Part shown: positions 1 to 11,600 of the stretch, one piece after another
Layout of the letters: each line of letters starts with the position of its first letter
How positions within the stretch are numbered: the stretch's first letter is position 1
DNA from: Schistosoma haematobium
Lineage: Eukaryota; Platyhelminthes; Trematoda; Strigeidida; Schistosomatidae
Length of the DNA stretch: 64,000 bases
Direction of reading: 5' to 3'
Assembly (NCBI RefSeq): GCF_000699445.3
Contig: NC_067197.1
Coordinates: 31,417,809-31,481,808, forward strand
Translations under genes and position numbers: made by a program
The notes under the pieces: model-generated
Databases searched by the model: none
Told to the model about the DNA's origin: nothing
Seen by the model: the letters and a program-made list of their open reading frames with translations, nothing else

Positions 1-922
1 ATTATTGGTTTTCCTGAGGTGCTACTTATTTTATAGTATTTTGTTCAATATAATTACTCCTATTTATATGACAAATTTGTACAAATCTCAACATGTTTGT
101 ACTTCATATACTGTACTAGAAAACTATGCAATTATTAAATGTACCATTTTATTTCTATCTGTTTACTACTTTGTACTGATTTATATGGCGATTAGTTCTG
201 AAATCATATCTCTATACATTTTAAACACATGTGACTATTTAATTGTTTCTTTATCAGCTTGACTAGTCTTGACTGCATTATTTTTATAGTCTGTACTAAT
301 TGTGGACATTCTCATTCGGATTTACACACCTACTTCAGTTTCAGTAACTGTGTAATATAATTGTTTTTATATTTAAAATGTAGCCCGTACCTGGTGAATG
401 AGTCAGATTATATTTTCACAGAATCACAAGTGTGTTCTGAATCTAAAGTTGACTCAATATTGGAAATTTTAATTCATTAATATGAATAACTCAATATACT
501 GACCACGTTGTATTTGGCTTGTCAGCTTAGAACGCAAAAGTTACGACAGAAAATATTTACATGCACACTAATTTTTAAACACAACTTTTATTCATGATGT
601 TTTTTTTTCTCAGTTCACTTAATAAGATTAATTATCATTTTAGATTATATACGGCGAAAGTACACCTTTGTTTAAAACTACTAGACAATTGATTCTGAGC
701 TAACACTATCATCTCTACCTCACTTATTGTAGTTTATGCAACTTAGAATATTTTTCTTTGTTCTGCATAGTTGATTGATGAATTGGATTTGTTCATCATT
801 TCTTCGGTCTTACTGATTAAACTTGTAATGCTACAGTGTTTTTCCTCTCGTCATGCCGGTTTTTGTTATTATTGATTGACTATCCCTTACCCCCCTCCTG
901 TTTGTCTATTTTTTTTTGGCAG
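1..922. other. Intron or 5' part of the APPBP2 gene, no recognisable exon
   Basis: AT-rich DNA with no open frame that resembles a known protein. The short open frame at 5-262 is low-complexity and hydrophobic and I do not regard it as coding. By context this is intron upstream of the first visible APPBP2 exon. The N-terminal half of the protein must be encoded before the window. Confidence 0.5.
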
Positions 923-1133
923 ATTGCTTTAGCACTAATACTGAATTATTTACCCGGTGCTAGTATTATGGTTGCTTTAGCACTGGAAGCAATAGCTTAT
1001 GCACATTATGTCCTTGAATATACATCAGGTGATTTCGGTTACGCATTAAATTGTGCCGAGATAGCTGGCCTAATGCTTCGTCGTTTGAATTATGGTGTTT
1101 GTATGCAAGCAGCTTCAGCGAGTCGAGTAAAAG
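923..1133 (+). CDS. APPBP2: APPBP2, first visible exon
   Basis: The exon starts after a pyrimidine tract and GCAG and ends at a GTAAAT donor with one extra base (phase 1). It encodes 70 residues including LNYLPGASIMVALALEA, a helical TPR-like stretch. The upstream in-frame codons from 836 are intron read-through. Confidence 0.88.
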
Positions 1134-4100
1134 GTAAATTATAGTTGTTAGTTGTGTCTAGTTACACTTAGAAAAGAATGGTATTTAGTAATTTATGAAT
1201 TGTTTCATGGTGTAACATATTCAGCTGATGCTATGTAATAATTATTCGGTCGAGTAATTAGTACATATCATGCATACATTGCATACTACCAAATTGTTGT
1301 AAATAAATACACTAATTTTATAAAACAACCTTTTAAAAATAAAAAATGAGTTTTCGTGTGGAAACAGTCAAAAAAAAGGAAAATTTATCTTTTCCGAACA
1401 AACTTCAAACTTCTCTATGTGAATATTAGTATTCTCATCAATGTATTTAAGTCGATGGTAACACTATATCGTGACTACATTTTGAAAGACAGATTCAGAT
1501 TTCATAATCTATGTCCAATGACTATAAATGAAGGTCAATCGTTGTTTGTTTTTTCCATCTAACTTCTCTTCCACATTGAATTATGTTAACAAATATTTTA
1601 ATAAGCAGTATTATCTTACAGAGTTTCATGATAGAATTGTCATTCAAACAGATGTGTTCAACTTCAGTTTGTTTTAAGCATCCGCAACCTGTTTAATGTT
1701 TCAGTTTTTGATTACATTCAACAAATATATTATAGTGCCACTCAACTTTACCTTTTTAGGTACTACTGAAGTATACTTTTTTGTCTTGCTAAAAATTATG
1801 TACGACATATAAAGTATGCTTTGAAGAGATTCTTCAGCAACTAAGCTTAAAAAGTGTTTTGACTCAGTTGTACCTACTCAAATCAAAATTTCAATTCAAT
1901 GTTGAACACAACATGTTTATTGTTTGATTGGACTTGTGTTATGTCTGTACTTGATACCAACTAGTTAGAAGGGAAATAATATCAAAAGCTTTTATGGCTT
2001 TAACCGTTGATAATATAGGGAAAACAACTTGGATAAGGATGCAAATTTCAGGGTGTCCTTAAATATAAACCATTCCGAATGCGAGTTGTATGATGTCTGA
2101 CACCATGGTACTCACTCAGTTTAAGAATGTACACTGGTTATTATTTTTCGGTTACATTTTTAAAGAGTAGTACACTTCTCAACAAAAAGAAAGCAATAAC
2201 CATATCATTAGAGTTTAGTTGGTGTCGATCAGAAAATCATTGTGAAACTAATGTCTCTGTACTAAATGCTCTATGAGAATACTGAAGAAGTAGAATATTA
2301 TCTACTTTGCATCAACTTTATATGGATCTATTAATTTACATGTACTCAGTAAATCAAATAAAATCTGATGATAGAAATAGCCAGTTTGTTTTAAGTTTTT
2401 CAGTGTTGAGTAATTATTAGTTTATAATTATAATAATAGTCATTCGCGTATTAAAGTTTTCATTTAGTGAACTAGCATTTTAGGGATGATACCACTTGGA
2501 TTTCAATCATTAGATTTTAGTTTCAGATTCCATGTCATTTAGATATCCATATACTATCACTAGCCCTCATTCAATAAGCGTGATTCAAAGCTCCTTAAAC
2601 TTGTTCGTATTTTCATATTGTAGTGCACGGATTCTGTTAAAAGTACACGTAGAATATAATGGCAGTATGACATGAAGAAATCCGTTTTAATCGTACGTTA
2701 TAGATACCATAATTGCATAAATATATAAGCTGTTTGTGTGTGTGACATGCATGGATTAATAATCATGTGATACCTGAGGTCAAGATAGCGTGACTTAGTT
2801 TAAAGTAACAATTTATAATGTGTAAACTGTAATGTTTCAAAAAACAATGGAAAATCTAGATAGTTTTAGGTTTTAACACTATTGAATCATCTAGACACAT
2901 GTTAGTTTGAGTTGTTTCAGTCAGTCAAATATGATCAGCGTTAGAACCTGACGAAAAATTTGTATGAACCGCAATACATTTCTTAATCATTTATCATTTT
3001 AAACGTTTCTTGTGATTGTTCTCTTATATCTCAACAGTTCCTTGAATTTTTAGAAATGTTCATCATCAACACCTTAATCTTAACAATTTATCCCTGTTTT
3101 CTAATCGAGACAATTCATTGTAATTAATTTCCTTAGTTTGACTGAACATTTCCAAGTTTTGTAGATTGTTTAGAGAAATGAGCGATTTAAAACATGTCGA
3201 GAGTGAAACAGTTTGTTTTCACTTGCATTGGATGACCATTGCTCTATATCGCAAATTGATTAATGTTAGAACTAAACTATCGGATACTTAATGCTTCTAA
3301 GAATTGTGCGTTCGTTGCGAGACCTGAAGGTCTTCAATACTCACCCCTGAAGAGTTCTATACTAATACTAGATAGCTGCCTAGTGCTTCCTGATTTCCAA
3401 TCTTATCCCGATTCGGATTATTCTGTGTTGCATACAATCAGCAGATCAAACCGATCTCCACATAATCCCTTCAACTAAAACAAGCGAAGAATTGATTTCT
3501 CGATGAAAATGTTTTTATTTAGGTTAAACTTTTGTTCTTTTTTCATTCATTCAAAGCAGTATACTTTCATAAGTCTAATAGTTATCTGATAATATTTAAA
3601 GCACATGACTTTTAACCGATGGTTTAATTTAAACCACACCCAAGCTTATTTTGGATTGAACATTAGGCTAGTATCATAGTAGTAAGTCTTACATTAATAA
3701 CGTTGCATTCATGAATTGATACCTTGATCACGGTGTAGCATTTTTATTCATATAAATCAAAGTATTTACTTTCGATACTGCCTATGAACAACTATTAATG
3801 AACACCTATCTATCGTTTATTTGTATAGGTTGTTTGATTCTTTCCATTAATGTCCTGGATTCCACTGTTAACCACCATCCAACTCTCATTATAACACCGT
3901 ATTTATAGTTTATAAATCATATCACATTCGTTTTTATTCATTTGTTGAGAGTTATTTTAAACTCAATGTAATCATTACTAAGCTTAGACCATTCCCTTGA
4001 AAATTCTAAATGCCGTCTTTCCAATTTTGTTCATATTACTTAATTCCGAATATTATCTGAATAACTAACATTTGTGTACGATAACGAAATAAAACTCTTG

Positions 4101-5610
4101 TTTCTGTATTTCTTACGAAATCTTTTCTCAGTAATCATTTGTATTTACTTGTTTTGTATATTCCAAAGAGAATGTTCTCCCTGCCTTCTTCTCATCTTTT
4201 ATATTCTTTCAGATTACTGATAAATAAATGGTTATACTTTCGATTGTTAACAAAAATATTTTTTAATGTCTTTTACACTATCTTGTGTTGGTCGAATATT
4301 TGCATAGCCTTTAATAACGAAATATTATCAATATTGCTTTTTTCTATCAACTATCTCCAGCTTTGATAATTGAAGAAATTGCTATTGATGATAATGATCC
4401 ATCTAGAACAAGATCTGATTTGAAGTTGGCACGTGATTTGCATATGGAATCGTTAGAACTTTGTGAACGAGTAAGCTATGTAATCTTCATTTATTTGTTC
4501 ATAGGTTGGTTGACGAATTTTTAATTCAATCTCAAAATCGTGTAAATTTCATAACCTTTGATGGAATATAGATTTATTATTCCTTTCGCGATATTACACA
4601 ATCGTCTTCCATTTTCTACGGTGGTTACATTCCTCACACCTTACATGGTTGAACTTCACTGGTTACGACTTCTAATGTGATCATGTGCTCACTAATGACT
4701 AACTTCGTTAGGAAATTCCCCAAGTCCTAAGCCGGTGACCAACGATTGGTTCCTACCCCATTTGTTCCCTGAGGATACCGGAGCCCATGTGCACCATTGG
4801 TTTGGGATCCGGTTAAAGCGCCGGACATTCGCTTTTCGTCCTCTCATTTTCGTAAACAACACCCCCGCCACGAGTAGGCAGTGAGTAGGACTTCCCTGAC
4901 AGAGGCTGTATACTTGTGGCCGTGTGAGAGCATTTCGACAGGGAGGGCGGGCCCATCTCACTGTCGGCCATACCAGGGCATTTGGGGGCAGTTTACAATA
5001 TGTAGTCTATCCTTTATACCTCAGATTTTCAATTCTTCTCGTGATAGAGAGTCCCATTCAAACAACTCAAAAAATACAATGGATCATCATATTTAATTTT
5101 AACATATTCATTTACATATAGATATTATACCATTTTAGATTATTACTAATGTTTTTTGTATAACATGTTTCATTTTTGTGTTGTTTTTAAAACAGTTTAC
5201 TCTATTTTTACACTTCGTAATGGTTATTATTATTTTTAGCTTTATTCAATATTATGTTTTTGGTTTTGTTTATCTTATATGTTTACATAAAATCAGTGTA
5301 TTATTAACTTATCCAAATTACATGCTTTTTTTCTCAATGATTCCTTAACTAATATCGCTTTGTAATAGAAATCATCTTTACATAAATATTTTTATTTTTC
5401 ATCAAGTTTTATAATTTCTAAGTATAGTTCTAAATACATTTTGAATTGATTTGTGGGTTTTTATTTTCTTGTAAAATTTCCTTTTGTTTCGTATTATTTT
5501 GTTTACGTCATGGTAACAGATTGTTATGTATAAATACTTTGTTGCGCCAATTGAAAACCTGATGCAATAACACAAAAGACTCATAGCAGACATTATTATT
5601 ATTATTATTA

Positions 5611-5659
<49 letters not shown>

Positions 5660-8600
5660 GGATAGTTCTTTAAATATCGATGTCTTGCAACTCAAAATAC
5701 AAAGGAAATGTAGAAAATTTGTGAGATTTCCTACAGATTATAGTACAGCAATTATTTTCCGGGTATTTGTTTTGAGATGTCTTTAAGAATCAATCACACA
5801 CTAAGGATACAAGTTTCAGGATTCTATATGAAACATTATGCTCATATTTACGTTCAAAAATATAAAAATGGTATTCTTGAAAATCTTGTTATGATCCGTT
5901 TTTGGTCGAATATTTCCGAAATATTGTACTCCCAAACATAAATTAATTACAATTAGGCATAATAACATAAAGGAAAGAAAAAAAATTCAGTTTTTATTCC
6001 ATCAAGACGTGTTTACTATCAATGTCGTGAAATTTAATTCATCTCTAGCTCTATTATAGCAAATCTATTGAATCTATTCGAGGCCCTTATTATGTATTTA
6101 TTTGATGATGGTTGTTTAGTGTTGTGTCAGTTGTATCGATCTTGCATGTAATGTATGTATAACCGTGTACGTTTGGGGTCAAAACTATTTGATAGCTTTG
6201 TTTTGCTTATAGTCCTACTTCAGTTAAGCTTACATTATGAATACAGTATTGGGTACTAACTATGATAGTAAGCTGCTGTTCATTGTTCGTTTAAATGTTT
6301 CGTATTAAATTTCGGTTTTACAACTGTCTGTCTTTTTTTAATTTTACAGACTTATGGATTATGGAATATTCAAACTGCAAAACATTTTGGTAACCTTGGT
6401 CGACTCTACCAATCAATGCAAAATAACAAAGTAAGTTTAAGTAGTAACTAATCTATTTATTGATACCGTTTTAAGTCTTTTTCACACAGTTTTCTACTTT
6501 ACTCAAAAAGGACTTACACACCGAAAGTCTTACTGTAAGACTGTATGGAAATTAAACTGTGCGACATCACAAATTGTATGAGTTTCGCTCACAAAAACAA
6601 AAAAAATAGGTTCGAATAGGTGACTTAACAAGTGTCTTAACAGTATTTTACTTTGTGGATTTTCGATAGAACATAAAATCCACAGAATCAGTTGCTTTCT
6701 AATCATGACAAGGACAGAATAAAGTGTAGTGTTTTGCTTGTTTCTGTCTGAAATTTGTTTAGGGGGTTTTGAACATCTTATCAATCTAATTTTTTCATGA
6801 CGTCTACCTTGAAATTACTTCTGAACCTTTCTTTCGTAGTTCGATACACTTCTAAAAACAGTATTATTCTCTTTGCCTACTCTTGTAATGACGATTGCCT
6901 TATTGCTGCGTAATTGCTTTGTAACGTATAAATTAATATTTAGATAGATTAGTAATGCTATATTTTTGATGGTATAATATACCTGAAATTTCTCCCGCAT
7001 TGCATCCACTTTTTCATTTAAAAGGCTTTGAAATATACATAATTTTAAGCGTGTTATTTATTCAATGCATGTTGGAAAACTATTACTACTATCGTACTGA
7101 CTAGTGAAAATACCTTACAATGACTGTTTATGTAATTTGTTCTATGATTATTTTGATTATCCCATTGTTGACATTTTCACTGGATTTCGATCAGTTTTAA
7201 TTGGCATGTGTTCGTTCATCTTTTGTCGATTACCACTTCTAACCGCATTCTATCTTTTCTATATAAACGCGTGATGTAATGGCTATATTGAGGCAGTCTT
7301 CTCAGGTTCTTCATATGCCGCATGACTATCGTAACCAATGGTTGGAGACTCTGGGTGATATGGCTCAGAATCTATCACAATGGAGTCGGCGTATACACTC
7401 TCTGTCTCCTATTAAACTATGAGATTAAAATTGCTTCATATCTTTATTTCTACGAACTAATTCTTTCTCCCTGTACTATGTCCTTAAATGCAATCTTTCT
7501 TTTATATATTACCACCATTGAATTAAGTACTCCTATGAATCCGGTGTTCATCTTATTGTGTTAATGAGGTATGGCAACTTTGACCGATGCACATATGTGC
7601 CTGGTCCTACGTTGTAGCTGACTGACTGACCACTTAAGACTGATCGAAATTCAGTCAAAACATCAACAACGGGATAATCTAGACTATTAGGAATTAAATC
7701 AAAATACATACCTGTTGCACAAGTGAGCAGGCAATCGAGACTGAATGGCTATGTGTATCAGTGTTAACATTTAAAGAAAAAGGCGATTAGTTTAGGTCCC
7801 AGAGTGATTATGGATTTTGTGATGCAGGTACATCCATCTAACGAGTCATATCTGGGAGGAAATACGCGTCATAGATTCTATTGTTAACCACTTTCCATCT
7901 ATTCTAAGTAAACTGATAATATGGTTTGTTTTATAATATCATTAAAAAATTTAGGTTCATGTGGTAATAACGAAACTTACTATACACTAATATTGTCTTT
8001 ATCATAACAGTTAAACTTTTTCAACCACAAAACAAAATGATTTTCAAGTTGGTCGTTATAATCTATCTTGTTGTTTTACAGCCAATTGAATAAAGTGTTT
8101 TGAATGATCACATTATATTATGCAAATGGCACAATGATATATTATATGTATCGGTTTCATCATCTTTGTGGGTCGTGTGTGTGTACTTGCTAGTTTGTTC
8201 GTAGCACCTTACAGTATAGTAAAAATATAGTATGCTCGTGTACGAGATAACACATATTTATTTTTGCCGTGTAGTAGAAATAAATACAAGGTCAAAGAAT
8301 CGACAAAACAATTAAACAATCCCTTTAAGGGTACTTCCTTACGATACTGGATTCTACATTATTTCAATATATAACGCTTTACCAAGTGTGCAAATAGGTA
8401 TTATAGTAAACTTTAGTTATCATACGGATCTACATTTCTGTCTACTTTAATATTAGATATCTGTTTAGTACTGATTACTCAGAATATTATTTTTTCTAAT
8501 CGACTGAAAATCTACAAAACTAACCAAGAGTATTAAAAATATTCTTTTCATACTGACTTGTTGAGACGTTTCCAGTAGTTTGATATGCTGAAATTTGTCA

Positions 8601-11600
8601 AAGTTAGGACTGCTTTACGCGAGACCTGGATATTCTGAATGTGCGATTCTATATGATATCCTATAAAAACTACCCTGTAGTTTTAATTTCAGAGAACTAT
8701 TGGTTGATCATTAATTTCTACTATTGAATTAGTAGTTTTTGTTCCAGCTTTTGTTTTTAATGAAACAAGAGAAAATGTTGTTATTATAACGAAGGAGAAT
8801 TGCGTATCTGTTTGTTGTAATTTAAAATCGATCACCTGAATTGATAGTTACTATATTTAAAGAGTTTACAATACCATCTAAAACCGGAAAATGGAACGAA
8901 AATCAGCAGCACTACAACAGGACGAGCTACGTTTATTCCACTACGCCCCAGCCCCGCTAACTAGAAGGAGAAGACCAGATTCAGCCAAGGGGAATGTCTA
9001 TTCCACAAGTAGTCGGAAGCACACATCTCATGCGTAATATATACAATACAAAAATGTCATTGAAAAACTAAAAGAGGAAACGAATCAATGGTGTTTAAGG
9101 TCCTTCCAAATGAGAAATACGAACTGAAGGTAATAATTCGGCCCTTGGTGTGAAAATGAGAAATTCGAATTCCTACAATTAAATTGCAAAAAAAGGTTTA
9201 CTAGATGATTCCTGAGGATATAACATCCACAACAATAAGAATAGTAAAAATCACTTTCCAACTTCAATTTATTGGCCTAAAGTTCCCAATAAACTGATAT
9301 ACGCTTAAGTAACAATTAGCCAGAAGTGGAAAGTACCGTTTTTTGTTTTGTTTTAATGACACTCCAAAACTGGACATGATTAAAATGAATTAAAATGTAA
9401 ATAACTATTGAAAACCAATTCTATGAACCATGCATCAATCTATGATATTAAGATTGAATGATCAGGTCTAATTCTTCCTGTCTATTACTAATAGTATTTA
9501 ATTCTAAATAAAATGTTACCTATCTGATGACTTAGAATTTCAACTACATTGATAAAATGATATATATCACTGATCAACTAAATAAATCTAGTCATTACTA
9601 AGTATTTTATTATTTTAATCTCTTTTTTGTTCATTATATATTACTGAATATATCAAAAGAAACATATCACATGATTTTAGATAATCTTTCAAATCTCTTG
9701 TTCATTTTGATATATATATATTGTCAGAATGAGGGTTTATGGAAATTGTTGTAATTCAATAGTTGAATTCATGAGTCGATTTAAGCTAGACCACTCTGAA
9801 AAACCTGGAAGCACTGGACAACTATTTCGTTCTAGTATGGGCCTCCTCAGTAGTGTGCATCCACGATCCCGTCGTGACCAGTGGAGTTCAACCGCGTCAG
9901 TTCTGAGACAGTTACTGAAGACAATGGTGAACGGTCGCGCAATATCGTGGACCGGTTGAAGTTAGACATTAATACCGTTGGATGCCAGCTCACTGGTCTA
10001 GAGATTAAGCGTTCGCGCACGAGAGCCAAGGACCTAGTTTCGAGTCGCGCGTGCGTGATCTTGGATGCACACTGCTGAGGAGTCCCATACTAGGACGAAA
10101 CGGTCGTCCAGTGCATCCAAGTTTTCCATGGTGGTCTAGTTTAAATCGACTCATGGATTCAACTATATATATATATATATATATATTCATTTATTTGAAA
10201 ATTTCACTCATTATCTGTGGTTGTCTTTATTTTGAATAGTAAATGTTAATACAATTCTGTGATATCAGTATAAAGTTGTGGAGATTGCCCAGTTTTTATT
10301 GAGATCATTAACCGATCAATACTAGACTGCCATTGAAAACCTGGATGCACTAGACGTCCGTTTCGTCCTAGCATACGACTCCTCAGCAATGTGTGTTCAC
10401 GCTCCCGCACGCGGGACTCGAGCCCAACCTTGTCAGGTGTAAGGCAGTTACCTATCAAAGACAATGGAAAATGGTCACTCAGTATTGTGGGTTGAAGTTA
10501 GACATTAATACCATCGGATGCCGGCTCAGTGGTCTGAAGTTTAGGTGTTCGTGCAAGACTAAAGCCCCTGAGTTCGAGTCTTGCCTGCAGAATCGTGGAT
10601 ACACACTGCTGTGAAGTTTCATACTATGATGGAACGGCCATCCAGGTTTTTAATTGTGGTCTAACATTGATCTGTCCATTATCTCAATAAAAATTCTTTA
10701 ATAGTCAAATAAAATTTCTTGTACTTAGTCTTTAAGGCAAGTGCGTTTTCTAAGCGTTAGTGATACTATCTGTCCTTACTAATGCAGCAAAAAAATCTAT
10801 TTAAACCAACAGTAATCTAATGATTGAACTTCAAATATTTATATCATCAACTTACAGCACTGATTGTACTGAATGGTTGTTAGCGTTCAGCATTTTGTTT
10901 TAATTTCGATTTTTTTTCACATTTTGGATTTTAAAATAACAAAGTATTCAAGGCTTTTTTTAATTCACTTAGTCTTATCAGTCAGAATCAACATCGACCC
11001 TGGCATAAATGTATATCAGCCTAATGTGTCATTAGCACATCAGCACAAAGAGATTAAATTAACATGGTGAATTATAAATGAATTGATATAGTGATTGTAT
11101 TGATTGTTGTGAAGAGGATTAACTATCGGAAAATATGATTTGGTAAGAAGATATAACTCTAAGAAACAAGTTGCATGAAGTAGTGTTGAAGGTAGGATAC
11201 AGAAGAAATACACTATGATTGATTTTGAACCAATATATCTAAATATTGACCACACTATTGTGTTGCTTATAATGGTTTTCCGATTAACCTTACTTTACAC
11301 TATATTGCATTGTTCCTTTTTGTTTATATCTGTTTTTTTGTTTCTTAATCCATTAAAGTTATCATTTGACTGTTTCCTTTTATTTTTTTCCTTACATTTA
11401 TTTATCATTTCAATAAATATGATAAGGAAGCAGAAATTATGCATTTAAGAGCTATTGAAATCAAAGAACGTTTACTTGGACCGACAGATTTTGAAGTTGG
11501 CTTAAGTGTTGGTCATTTAGCTAGTCTATACAATTACGATATGAATCGATTTAAAGAAGCTGAACAGTTGTATTTACGTTCTGTACAAATTAGTGAGTGG

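Larger units (their letters stand above)
4471..6349 (+). other. APPBP2 intron (1.9 kb)
   Basis: Contains an RTE-like LINE 3' tail (about 4640-5000) and a trinucleotide microsatellite at 5591-5659. Otherwise AT-rich with no exon-like frame. Confidence 0.8.
6431..11426 (+). other. APPBP2 intron (5.0 kb), repeat-rich
   Basis: Holds a reverse-strand GTCAGTCAG-family repeat (7262-7630), a degenerate Sm-alpha-like hammerhead SINE (7700-7895), an unclassified GC-richer block at about 8885-9260, and two head-to-head SINE pairs (9755-10690). No open frame here looks like an exon. Confidence 0.8.

Noticed and set aside
836..922. Extension of the first APPBP2 exon upstream to an in-frame start
   Set aside because: The codons before 923 lie in a T-rich polypyrimidine tract that ends in a splice acceptor; they are intron.
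5402..5695. Reverse-strand protein with a poly-isoleucine stretch
   Set aside because: Translation of an (ATT)n microsatellite.
9729..10614. Several overlapping 60-76 codon open frames on both strands
   Set aside because: They fall within SINE copies that have tRNA-like boxes and ribozymes and are non-coding.
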